64,000 nucleotides of DNA from an uncultured Dorea sp. (GTDB taxonomy: Bacteria; Bacillota; Clostridia; Lachnospirales; Lachnospiraceae), in NCBI GenBank assembly GCA_910584265.1, contig CAJTZE010000005.1:1-64000 (forward strand), in the 5' to 3' direction. The position numbers were made by a program, and so were the translations under genes. Under the pieces are notes generated by a model that ran no database searches, had not been told where the DNA came from, and worked only from the letters and a program-made list of their open reading frames with translations. This document shows positions 41,566 through 50,324 of the stretch, in pieces. Position 1 is the first letter of the stretch; every line of letters starts with the position of its first letter.

Positions 41566-42111
41566 TTATAAGGATTTGATCCCCTTCCAGTTCTGGTCTT
41601 TCTCAGATATGATGAGCTCCATTCCTTCCGGAACCGGCCACTCTATCCCAATATCCGGATCGTTCCATGCAAGACCACCCTCGTCATTCGGATGATAGAA
41701 ATCTGTGCACTTATATGCAAACTCAGCAGAATCTGAAAGCACAACAAAGCCATGCGCAAAATTCTTGGGGATAAAAAACTGCTTTTTATTCTCAGCAGAC
41801 AAAACTACCCCATGCCATCTGCCATACGTCTCAGACCCTTTTCTCAAATCCACTGCCACATCAAACACTTCCCCGCTGACGACCCGTACCAGCTTATCCT
41901 GAGGATAGTTGATCTGAAAGTGAAGGCCTCTTAATACTCCTTTTCTTGAACTGGACTGATTATCCTGTACAAATTCCATATCAATGCCTGCAGCCTTATA
42001 ATCATTATAATTATAGGTCTCCATAAAATACCCTCTCTCATCACCGAACACTGCAGGCGTGATTACCTTAAGGCCTTCTATTTCACATGTTTCAACCTGA
42101 ATCTTTCCCAT
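41566..42111 (-). CDS. rfbC: dTDP-4-dehydrorhamnose 3,5-epimerase
   Basis: A 181-residue cupin enzyme for the third step of dTDP-L-rhamnose synthesis. Landmarks are VITPAVFGDERGYFMETYN, FVQDNQSSSRKGVLRGLHFQ, KLVRVVSGEVFDVAVDLR, FFIPKNFAHGFVVLSD and WNDPDIGIEWP. The catalytic His of RGLHFQ is present. ATG at 42111 has AAGGAG eight bases upstream. It directly follows rfbA. Confidence 0.96.
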   Translation of the reverse strand: MGKIQVETCEIEGLKVITPAVFGDERGYFMETYNYNDYKAAGIDMEFVQDNQSSSRKGVLRGLHFQINYPQDKLVRVVSGEVFDVAVDLRKGSETYGRWHGVVLSAENKKQFFIPKNFAHGFVVLSDSAEFAYKCTDFYHPNDEGGLAWNDPDIGIEWPVPEGMELIISEKDQNWKGIKSL

Positions 42112-42147
42112 TATTCCATCTCCTTCCATCTTATCTGTCAGGTACTT

Positions 42148-43044
42148 CTAGTATAGATTTTCCTGATATTTCCCATCTAAAACTGCTTTTAAATACTGTC
42201 CATACTGATTCTTTTTATGAACCTCATATACTCTCAGAACATCTTCCCTGCTTATCCAGCCGTTCAAATATGCAATCTCTTCCAAACAAGCTATTTTCCG
42301 GTGCTGATGTGTCTCGACCGTTTTTACAAAATTAGTTGCATCAACAAGACTTTCATGTGTACCGGTATCCAGCCATGTGAATCCCTGCCCGAGCAGCTCC
42401 ACATTCAATTTACCGCTCTCCAGATATACACGGTTCAAATCTGTAATCTCTAATTCTCCGCGTGCACTCGGCTTCAGGTTCTTTGCATACTCAACAACCT
42501 GATTGTCATAAAAATACAGGCCTGTAACACAGTAATTGCTTTTCGGTTTCTGCGGTTTCTCTTCGATAGATACCGCTTTTCCCTCATGGTCAAACTCCAC
42601 AATACCGAAACGCTCCGGGTCGTCCACATAATATCCGAATATCGTAGCCCCCCTGCCTGACTCTGCATTTTCCACCGCAGCCTTCAGCCTCTTATTCAAG
42701 CCGTGTCCTGCAAATATGTTATCTCCTAATACCATCGCGGCAGTATCACTGCCAATAAATTTCTCACCTATAATAAATGCCTGTGCAAGTCCATCCGGGC
42801 TTGGCTGAACTTCATAGGACAGATTTACGCCAAAATGATGTCCATCACCCAGAAGCTCCTGAAATCTCGGCGTATCCTGCGGTGTTGATATAATCAGAAT
42901 ATCGCGGATTCCCGCATTCATAAGTACAGACATCGGGTAGTAAATCATCGGTTTATCATAAATCGGAAGCAGCTGCTTTGATGTAACCCGTGTTAATGGA
43001 TAAAGACGAGTACCGGAACCACCTGCTAATATAATTCCTTTCAT
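42148..43044 (-). CDS. rfbA: Glucose-1-phosphate thymidylyltransferase
   Basis: A 298-residue nucleotidyltransferase that makes dTDP-glucose from glucose-1-P and dTTP. It has MKGIILAGGSGTRLYPLT, SKQLLPIYDKPMIYYPMSVL, MVLGDNIFAGHG, SIEEKPQKPKSNY and FTWLDTGTHESL. The length is standard. It is the first gene of the operon and has its own promoter at 43087-43115. Confidence 0.97.
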   Translation of the reverse strand: MKGIILAGGSGTRLYPLTRVTSKQLLPIYDKPMIYYPMSVLMNAGIRDILIISTPQDTPRFQELLGDGHHFGVNLSYEVQPSPDGLAQAFIIGEKFIGSDTAAMVLGDNIFAGHGLNKRLKAAVENAESGRGATIFGYYVDDPERFGIVEFDHEGKAVSIEEKPQKPKSNYCVTGLYFYDNQVVEYAKNLKPSARGELEITDLNRVYLESGKLNVELLGQGFTWLDTGTHESLVDATNFVKTVETHQHRKIACLEEIAYLNGWISREDVLRVYEVHKKNQYGQYLKAVLDGKYQENLY

Positions 43045-43086
43045 AAATACCTCCTAAAAATATCTATTTAGTCCCTTTTCTGAGTA

Positions 43087-43115
43087 ATTGTAACATATTC
43101 TTAATATTTCTACAA
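43087..43115 (-). promoter_or_regulatory. Promoter of the rfbA operon
   Basis: Minus strand TTGTAG (43110-43115), 17 bases, TACAAT (43087-43092), about 43 bases before the rfbA ATG. It is divergent from the promoter at 43197-43225. Confidence 0.6.
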
Positions 43116-43196
43116 TGTTTTATTCTTCCATTCTGCTTTTTTCATATTATTAAAGTCATCCACGTCTTTATAAATGAGCCGCACATTTCCGCATGC

Positions 43197-43225
43197 TTGA
43201 CAAATGATTCTTTAGCTTATATCAT
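43197..43225 (+). promoter_or_regulatory. Promoter of the pyruvyltransferase fusion gene
   Basis: TTGACA (43197-43202), 17 bases, TATCAT (43220-43225), then AAAGGAAG before the ATG at 43259. Confidence 0.7.
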
Positions 43226-43258
43226 TAAATCATTATAAAGCAAAGGAAGAATTCTATT

Positions 43259-45550
43259 ATGAAAATATCTGTATACCCCTATTCCGGAAGCAAAAATCAC
43301 GGATGCGAAGCACTTGCAAGAAGTTTGGCGCGCGAATTAAGCGGACATAAACTCAGCCTGTTTTCCAAAAACCCTTCTGAGGATTACGCATATGGACTGG
43401 AACAGCTGTATTCTATTGATACCATGCATATTGATTTATTCAAAAATCCGGACTTATTTCACTGCACTAAGCTTTCATGCGAAAATAATTCCCGTTCCTG
43501 GCACGATTTAGAATTTTATAACGTGATTCACAGTGATTGTGACGTTGCAGTCTGTACGGGAGGCGACGAGTATTGTTATCCTTCCCAGCCCCCAAAGCTT
43601 GCATATATCAATCAATTCTTTCAGAACAGGCATATCCCGACTATGCTGTGGGGCTGCTCGATCGAACCATCACTGCTACAGGACAAAGCTGTGGTCCATG
43701 ATCTAAAGTCCTATACCGCAATTACCGCTAGAGAATCCATTTCTTATCAAGCAATGAAAAAAGCCGGCATTGACCATGTAGAGTTCAGCGCAGACCCTGC
43801 ATTTTTACTGCCTGCCGCTCCAGTTAAACTTCCAAAACGGTTCCTTCCTCACAATACAGTCGGCATAAACTGCAGCCCTCTGGTAATTTCACGTGAAAGC
43901 GAAGACGGAATCATTCTAAAAAATTATATTCATTTGATAAATTGGATATTAAAAAACACCAAAATGAATATTGCTTTGATTCCCCATGTTGTTTGGGACG
44001 ATAACGATGATCGTGCTCCAGCCGCATATCTTGCCAATGTATTCCGGCATTCCCGGCGGATCTGCATGATAGACGACTGTAACTGTATGGAATTGAAAGG
44101 ATTTATTTCCCAGCTGCGGTTCCTTGTCTGCGCACGTACCCACGCTTCCATAGCCGCCTATTCCAGCTCCATACCGACGCTTGTAGTCGGCTATTCTGTA
44201 AAATCCCGGGGTATTGCTCAGGATTTATTCAGTACATACGATAATTATGTGCTGGCATCCTCTGAAATCTCTCAGGAGGATGATTTGTTACACAAATTCA
44301 TTTGGATTTATGAAAACGAGTCCAAAATTAAGGACACCTTAAATACGGTACTGCCAAAATATCTGGATACCATAAAGGTTTCAACCAATCTGGTACATTC
44401 ACTAAAAAACAAATCCGTGCATCAGTCAAAGGTATTGAATATAACCGATAAAAAAAGATGCTGTGGATGTCATGCCTGCCGCAATATCTGCCCTGTTCAG
44501 GCTATACAGATGGAATCCGATGAAGAAGGGTTTTTATATCCCAAAATCAATGCAGACATATGCATCTCCTGTGGCAAATGCGCAGATGTATGCCCCATTA
44601 CCAGCTATTTTCCTCCTGCAGATACTATGCCTAAGGCTTATGCCGCGTACAGCAGGGATGATGCCGTCCGCAAAAATTCATCTTCCGGCGGTATCTTCTA
44701 TCATCTGGCAGAGGCTGTCATCCGGCAGAATGGATACGTATTCGGAGCACAGTTTTCTTCCAATCATGAGGTTGTCCACGACAGTATCCATACTATAAAT
44801 GATATCTGTAAGCTGCAGACCTCTAAATATGTACAGAGTACAATCCACACTGCTTATGCCGATGCAGAGGCACTGCTGAAAAAGGATGTTCCTGTTTTGT
44901 TTACCGGAACTCCGTGTCAGATTTATGGACTGAAAAAATATTTAAACAAAGATTATCCTTCCTTGTATACGCAGGATTTTATATGCCATGGAGTCCCGTC
45001 TCCATTGTTTTTACAATATTATTTAAAAATGATCAATCTGCAATTTGATTCTCCTGTAAGCCAAATTAACTTTCGTGATAAAACAACAGGATGGTACAAT
45101 TATTCATTTTCTGCATCAAACACGAAGGAAATCTTTACAAATCGCTATGAAGATGATTTGTATATGAAACTTTTTTTACACAATAGTATCCTGCGTCCTT
45201 CCTGTTATGAATGCAGATTTAAAAATGTATCCCGCATCAGTGATATTACATTAGCTGACTTCTGGGGTATTGATACGCTGGACAAGACAATGTATGACGA
45301 TCAAGGAACATCTCTCGTCTTAATACAAAATGAAAAGGGAAGTGAGTTATTCCAAAGAATATCTCCCTATATTACACATAAAAGTATGCCGCTGCAAGAA
45401 TCAATAATACCGAATCCATCCGCATATAGTTCGCCTTCCATGCCCTGCAACCGTAAGTATCTTTTCGACATGCTGCCAGACGAAAGCTTTCCGGCTCTTG
45501 TCGATACTGCTTTATCCGGCTCCATTCCTTACGATCTATATAAACGGTAA
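43259..45550 (+). CDS. Fusion of polysaccharide pyruvyltransferase and F420-dehydrogenase beta-type ferredoxin domain
   Basis: A 763-residue protein on the strand opposite to its neighbours. Residues 1-380 are a polysaccharide pyruvyltransferase (YPYSGSKNHGCEALARSL, CTGGDEYCYPS, TMLWGCSIEPS, FLVCARTHASIAAYSS), which would add pyruvate ketals. From about 400 come two 4Fe-4S ferredoxin clusters (CCGCHACRNICP, CISCGKCADVCP). Then follows a coenzyme F420 hydrogenase/dehydrogenase beta-type domain (NSSSGGIFYHLAEA, VLFTGTPCQIYGLKKYL, FICHGVPSPLF). The two are often neighbours in glycan loci; here they are one frame with no sign of a frameshift. Confidence 0.88.
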   Translation: MKISVYPYSGSKNHGCEALARSLARELSGHKLSLFSKNPSEDYAYGLEQLYSIDTMHIDLFKNPDLFHCTKLSCENNSRSWHDLEFYNVIHSDCDVAVCTGGDEYCYPSQPPKLAYINQFFQNRHIPTMLWGCSIEPSLLQDKAVVHDLKSYTAITARESISYQAMKKAGIDHVEFSADPAFLLPAAPVKLPKRFLPHNTVGINCSPLVISRESEDGIILKNYIHLINWILKNTKMNIALIPHVVWDDNDDRAPAAYLANVFRHSRRICMIDDCNCMELKGFISQLRFLVCARTHASIAAYSSSIPTLVVGYSVKSRGIAQDLFSTYDNYVLASSEISQEDDLLHKFIWIYENESKIKDTLNTVLPKYLDTIKVSTNLVHSLKNKSVHQSKVLNITDKKRCCGCHACRNICPVQAIQMESDEEGFLYPKINADICISCGKCADVCPITSYFPPADTMPKAYAAYSRDDAVRKNSSSGGIFYHLAEAVIRQNGYVFGAQFSSNHEVVHDSIHTINDICKLQTSKYVQSTIHTAYADAEALLKKDVPVLFTGTPCQIYGLKKYLNKDYPSLYTQDFICHGVPSPLFLQYYLKMINLQFDSPVSQINFRDKTTGWYNYSFSASNTKEIFTNRYEDDLYMKLFLHNSILRPSCYECRFKNVSRISDITLADFWGIDTLDKTMYDDQGTSLVLIQNEKGSELFQRISPYITHKSMPLQESIIPNPSAYSSPSMPCNRKYLFDMLPDESFPALVDTALSGSIPYDLYKR

Positions 45551-45573
45551 GCAGACAGGCGGCAAATGTATGT

Positions 45574-45645
45574 AATAACAAAAAAGACAAAAAGATGTCA
45601 TTCTCGTATTACCATGACAGAATTTCTTTTTGTCTTTTTGTTATT
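45574..45645. terminator. Bidirectional terminator between convergent genes
   Basis: AATAACAAAAAAGACAAAAAGA (45574-45595, with its imperfect complement at 45623-45645) plus an inner TGTCAT/ATGACA pair form one long stem with T-runs on both strands. Confidence 0.8.
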
Positions 45646-46833
45646 CTACCCTTTTTTTTCTATTTTTTCCTTTACAGTTCTTAATGGTTTTGTCATCTTC
45701 CAGCTAGCTGAATTCTGCATATTTTCAATGTATTTCTGTTGATTGTCCTTCACATCTAAAAGTACGCGTATATGATCCTCCTGATTACTGATAATCGTTT
45801 TCGCTTCCTGCAGTTCCTTCTCCAGTTTCTGAATCTTTTCCTCCTCATAATATTGAAATACAGAATTCTGCGCGTAAAAGTCCTTCGGCGTATATGAATA
45901 TTTCTCTGACAATATTTTTTCTATTTCTTTATTTTCAAACAAATCTGCCAATCTCATCATCCCAAGTATTGGATTCTTTTCTGTCCATCCAACACATTTC
46001 CTAAGCAGAAAAGCCTGCTCACATAAAAACTCTTCATGAGATACCGCGTCTGCATTCAAAAAATAGTCTCTAAATGCTTCACCAAACAATGCATCCGGCA
46101 TATCATCAAAAAAATGTCTCCTGATGTTCATATACTCATTAAAATAACGGCTGTCATTTTCTGGATGAACCATACTATTTTGTGTTTGGGTTCTCCTATA
46201 AGCAAGTAATGGTTCTTCAATAAAGGTAAATTCACATTTCATGATCAACCGTACAAAAAACTCAAAATCATGGCACTGCATATAGGCCAGCTTAAAACCA
46301 CCAACTTCATCCAATAGTTCCTTGCGGTACATCATCGAAGATTGGATCAGAGAGTTTCCAACAAAGAAAAAGAAACGAATCCAGTCAATACGGCTTTTTT
46401 GCCTGCTATTATACAAATCATACAATTCTTTCATAGAATCATTTATAATTTCGCTTTCTTTATTAACCAGATCAAGCTTTGTAAAGCATACCTTGACTTC
46501 TGCATGATTTTCAAACAGGTTCACTTGTTTTTCAAGCTTATCCTTTCTCCAGAAATCATCACTGTCCAGCCGTGCGATATATCTGCCTTTTGCAAGATCC
46601 AGCCCCATATTTGTTGCCTTGCAGATATGAACATTCTTTTCCAAAAAAACCGGCTTAATACGGACATCCTCATACTTTTTTATAATATTGACGGATGTAT
46701 CCGTAGAACAATCATCCACCAAAATCAACTCCCAATTTTTATATGTCTGCTCCAGAACACTCTTTATTGCTTCATCTAGGTACTTTTCCTTATTACGATT
46801 AACCATTACAATACTGACAAGCGGCTGCTTCAT
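45646..46833 (-). CDS. Family 2 glycosyltransferase with C-terminal coiled coil
   Basis: A 395-residue protein. The GT2 domain fills residues 1-230 (PLVSIVMVNRNKEKYLDEAI, LILVDDCSTDTS, IARLDSDDFW, MQCHDFEFFVRL). After a helical middle part, residues about 325-370 form a coiled coil (EEKIQKLEKELQEAKTI) and the end is basic (MTKPLRTVKEKIEKKG). The coiled coil may join it to other synthesis proteins. AGGAGAAAATAA precedes the ATG. Confidence 0.88.
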   Translation of the reverse strand: MKQPLVSIVMVNRNKEKYLDEAIKSVLEQTYKNWELILVDDCSTDTSVNIIKKYEDVRIKPVFLEKNVHICKATNMGLDLAKGRYIARLDSDDFWRKDKLEKQVNLFENHAEVKVCFTKLDLVNKESEIINDSMKELYDLYNSRQKSRIDWIRFFFFVGNSLIQSSMMYRKELLDEVGGFKLAYMQCHDFEFFVRLIMKCEFTFIEEPLLAYRRTQTQNSMVHPENDSRYFNEYMNIRRHFFDDMPDALFGEAFRDYFLNADAVSHEEFLCEQAFLLRKCVGWTEKNPILGMMRLADLFENKEIEKILSEKYSYTPKDFYAQNSVFQYYEEEKIQKLEKELQEAKTIISNQEDHIRVLLDVKDNQQKYIENMQNSASWKMTKPLRTVKEKIEKKG

Positions 46834-46894
46834 TTATTTTCTCCTTAATACTCTTTTGAAATCTCTGTATCTTTAAATCGAACCATACATAGGG

Positions 46895-49800
46895 TCAGTA
46901 ATAATCTCTGTCCACCGCGAAGCATATCACTTCACTATCAAGGCTGCCATCGCTGGTTCTGGCTTCGACATACAGCCAATAATTCCCCGCCTTAGGTCTC
47001 CAGCTCGTCCAATTTCCTTTATACCAGCCGGATATTAATTCCCACTTTCCGGTATCCAGATTGTAAGATTTCCACTGAAATTCTGCCTGCGGATCGTTAC
47101 TGTCATAAGCCGCTCCCACATCAATCCTGTCGGACTGAAATATCCATGTCAATCCTCTTATATTGATATACGGACTATTAGAATAATCTCTATCCACTGC
47201 AAAGCATATCGTTTCACTATCTGTCCTGCCGTCCTGTGTAACCGCTTCTACATGCAGCCAGTAATTCCCCCTTTTCGGATACCAGCTCGCCCAGTTTCCT
47301 TTACTCCAGTCTGCGATCACTTCCCACTTTCCTGTATCTAAATTATAGGATTTCCATTGAAATTTCACCTGCGGATCATTACTGTCATAGGCAGCTCCTA
47401 CATCGATTTTATCGGAACGGAAAATCCAGGTTAAGCCTCTAATATCAACCGTATAACCTTTCACATAGTTACGATCTACTGCAAAGCATATGGTTTCGCT
47501 GTCCACATTGCCATCCTGAGTCCTTGCCTCCACATGCAGCCAGTAATTTCCTTTCTCTGGATACCAGCTTGCCCAGTTCCCCTTTCCCCAATCGGAAATC
47601 GTTTCCCATTTTCCAGTGCTCAGATTATACGACTGCCAGCGAAACTGTGTAAGTTCATCATTACTGTCATAGGCAGCCCCTACATCAATTCTATCAGAAC
47701 GGATAAGCCAGGTAACTCCTTCAATAGAGACTGTGTATGCTTTTCCAGCATGACTGTTTATACAGGTCGCCGCCAAAGGCATCGTATTTGAACCGACCGG
47801 AATTCCGACCTGAAACCTTGTCTGCCCGGCAGTATTCGCCAATATTTTTCCTGATTTAGCATCATAATATACAATATTGCCGTCTTCTATAGAAAGATCT
47901 TTCCAGCTTATGTTTTTATCAGGACTTGTTGTTACCTGAATACGGGAAGAAGAGATCTCCGGAGTAAGCTCTATATTTTCTAACCTGCATCCCGTAATTC
48001 CGTTTCTATTTTTGCCGGGAAAGGATTGCTGTAAAGCCGCTTTCTTCATATCATAATAACAGTCCGAGAAGTTGTATGCGCTGACATCGTATTCATAACC
48101 GACAAACCCTCCTGTCGTTCCTGCTCCCGTCGTAATACTGCCATTGCTGTAGCATGCACTTACTACCGGCGTACCCTGCAGCAAGCCAATAAACCCTCCG
48201 ACATAATATCCGCTCAGAACGTCGGCGCTTGTACCACAATTACGAATCGAACTCCGCCCATGCACAGTACCGGCAAAGCCTCCAGTCCCTAAAATGGATC
48301 CGCTGCTCCCTTTGATATTTGAAACTGTTCCCGAAAGAACCACGACATTTGTAATTTCCCCATTGACAAGCTCAGAAGCAAACGCTCCCATATGATTTTG
48401 TACATTCCCACTGCTGGATACACGGATGTCTTTTATGTTCAAATTCTTGACCGAGGACCGGCTGCGGTTTCCAATTGCGTCAAACACTCCTGAATCGGAT
48501 ACTTGTATATTACTTAGGGTTTTATTATTACCATCCACATGTCCGTCAAGCACCACTCCAGTATACTGCACACTGGAAAAATCTAAATCTGCTGTTAATT
48601 TAAAATAATTTCCCACATGCCCGTTAATGACTGACATGAATTCTTCCGGTGTAGAAATCAAATATGGATCATTCTTTGTTCCGCTTCCATTTACACTGGG
48701 AACCGTAAGATTAAATGTAACATAGTCCTTTCCACTGTTCACAACATCGATCACGATTCCTGAATTACTGCCATCCGAATAATAAACCGTATTATTGTCA
48801 AAGCCAGACGAAGCTTCCGCAAATGATTTACCCCATTTTTTTCTTGTAGAATTCAGCGTAGCCTTCTCTAGATTCCCTCCGCCCGCCGACAATGCAGTTT
48901 CATTCGGCCGGAAAATAAATATATAATCATCATCATAGGCTGTTCCACCAAGCTTATTTCCATCCCACTTATAGGTGTCATTCACTCTGTATACGATGAT
49001 ACCGCTGCTGTCGCTTGTGGGTAAGCTTGAATGCCGATTATAATATTCAATTATAAAATACTCTTCCGGATTCACCGGCGACACGACCTTTACCGCCCGG
49101 TTCTCTGACGGATCCATATACTCCGGCTTTTTTAGCGTAATATTCGATGCCGACGCGTTATACTCCGGAAGCTTATTGTGCCAGCCCGTATTAAGATATT
49201 CTGCTGTCAAAGCAGTCAGCAGGCCCTGCGGATTACAGCTGTTCGTATCAGCCATCAGATCATAAAAGCCAACCGGCGTCCCATTATAGGAATATCTATA
49301 CAGATCCGGAAATCCTGCTGTATGCATGTATTCATGTATAATCGTAGCATAGGTCGGTCTGTTTTCAGAAAAGACACCTCCTGTCGCCTTACTACTGCTG
49401 TCATAGGTATTGATCAAATTATATGTTCTGACTGTTTTGCCTAAAATAGACGGACCGCCCACTATACTTACTTTATGGGACCATAGCAATTGCCCCCACC
49501 CGACTTCATCCGTTCCGGCGGCCTTTGCTTCAACAAAAAAAGAGATTGCGTCAATGCATCCGTCATGATTTGCATCTATTTCTTCACTCGTGATGCCGCT
49601 CGCCTCAATCTGCGCTTTCACAGCTCCTACCACTTCATTGATCAGTTCTAATTCCCGTTTGGAAGCCTCCCCAGACGACTGATACCCTTCCGGGTTACTC
49701 GCCGCATCATATTGCATATAATACTTTCTGTTTTTTGTTGATTGATAAGAAACCACTTTCGTTGAATTCGCTGCTTTTGGAAATATTTCGGCCTCTACAC

Positions 49801-50206
49801 TAAGCTTCTGATAACTCTCCCTCTCCAAATACTCTTTTAGTGACGTCACTTCTACCTTTGATCCGCCAAGGCCTGTTACCGTTCCTTCTCCGCTATTAAA
49901 AAAATTATACGCCCTGTTTACAATATCATCACTATCCAAATGAATATCCTGCATATCCGCGTCTGGAAATTCCACAAAAACCGCAATATACTTCAATTGC
50001 TGGGTCGTTGAACGTCCGATTGGATTGTATAAAATGGGAGCGGTTCCGCCATCTGCCTCATATCCATAATATTCTGTATAATCTGCAAATCCACAAGGAT
50101 CATCCACAATTAATTCCGTATCATCTGCATATGCATCCATCTTAAATGCAGATAAAATAAAGACAGATAAAATCATGATTGCCACTTTTACAATTCTTTT
50201 ACTCAA
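46895..50206 (-). CDS. Secreted M6-family metalloprotease with three C-terminal repeats
   Basis: A 1103-residue secreted protein with a TTG start after GGAGGAGATGAA and a signal peptide. The protease domain carries the zinc motif HEYMH in TIIHEYMHTAGFPDLY, the mark of M6 (immune inhibitor A-like) peptidases. A GLUG-type beta-helix region follows (NCGTSADVLSGYYVGGFIG, ACYSNGSITT). Then come three near-identical triple-tyrosine-like repeats of about 90 residues (DVGAAYDSNDPQVKFQW, GNWASWYPKRGNYWLHVEA). It would act at the cell surface, perhaps processing wall or host proteins. Confidence 0.9.
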   Translation of the reverse strand: MSKRIVKVAIMILSVFILSAFKMDAYADDTELIVDDPCGFADYTEYYGYEADGGTAPILYNPIGRSTTQQLKYIAVFVEFPDADMQDIHLDSDDIVNRAYNFFNSGEGTVTGLGGSKVEVTSLKEYLERESYQKLSVEAEIFPKAANSTKVVSYQSTKNRKYYMQYDAASNPEGYQSSGEASKRELELINEVVGAVKAQIEASGITSEEIDANHDGCIDAISFFVEAKAAGTDEVGWGQLLWSHKVSIVGGPSILGKTVRTYNLINTYDSSSKATGGVFSENRPTYATIIHEYMHTAGFPDLYRYSYNGTPVGFYDLMADTNSCNPQGLLTALTAEYLNTGWHNKLPEYNASASNITLKKPEYMDPSENRAVKVVSPVNPEEYFIIEYYNRHSSLPTSDSSGIIVYRVNDTYKWDGNKLGGTAYDDDYIFIFRPNETALSAGGGNLEKATLNSTRKKWGKSFAEASSGFDNNTVYYSDGSNSGIVIDVVNSGKDYVTFNLTVPSVNGSGTKNDPYLISTPEEFMSVINGHVGNYFKLTADLDFSSVQYTGVVLDGHVDGNNKTLSNIQVSDSGVFDAIGNRSRSSVKNLNIKDIRVSSSGNVQNHMGAFASELVNGEITNVVVLSGTVSNIKGSSGSILGTGGFAGTVHGRSSIRNCGTSADVLSGYYVGGFIGLLQGTPVVSACYSNGSITTGAGTTGGFVGYEYDVSAYNFSDCYYDMKKAALQQSFPGKNRNGITGCRLENIELTPEISSSRIQVTTSPDKNISWKDLSIEDGNIVYYDAKSGKILANTAGQTRFQVGIPVGSNTMPLAATCINSHAGKAYTVSIEGVTWLIRSDRIDVGAAYDSNDELTQFRWQSYNLSTGKWETISDWGKGNWASWYPEKGNYWLHVEARTQDGNVDSETICFAVDRNYVKGYTVDIRGLTWIFRSDKIDVGAAYDSNDPQVKFQWKSYNLDTGKWEVIADWSKGNWASWYPKRGNYWLHVEAVTQDGRTDSETICFAVDRDYSNSPYINIRGLTWIFQSDRIDVGAAYDSNDPQAEFQWKSYNLDTGKWELISGWYKGNWTSWRPKAGNYWLYVEARTSDGSLDSEVICFAVDRDYY

Positions 50207-50275
50207 TTCATCTCCTCCATATCCATACAGACCATATTCCTGCAAGCTGCATTTTCTTCTTAATCACAGCTAAGT

Positions 50276-50318
50276 TTTAAAAAGCGGAGCGCAAGCATTA
50301 TTTAGCCACTCTCCGCGC
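50276..50318 (-). terminator. Terminator after the L,D-transpeptidase gene
   Basis: GCGGAG and CTCCGC arms around a long loop, followed on the minus strand by CTTTTTAAAA. Confidence 0.6.
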
Positions 50319-50324
50319 TTCATC

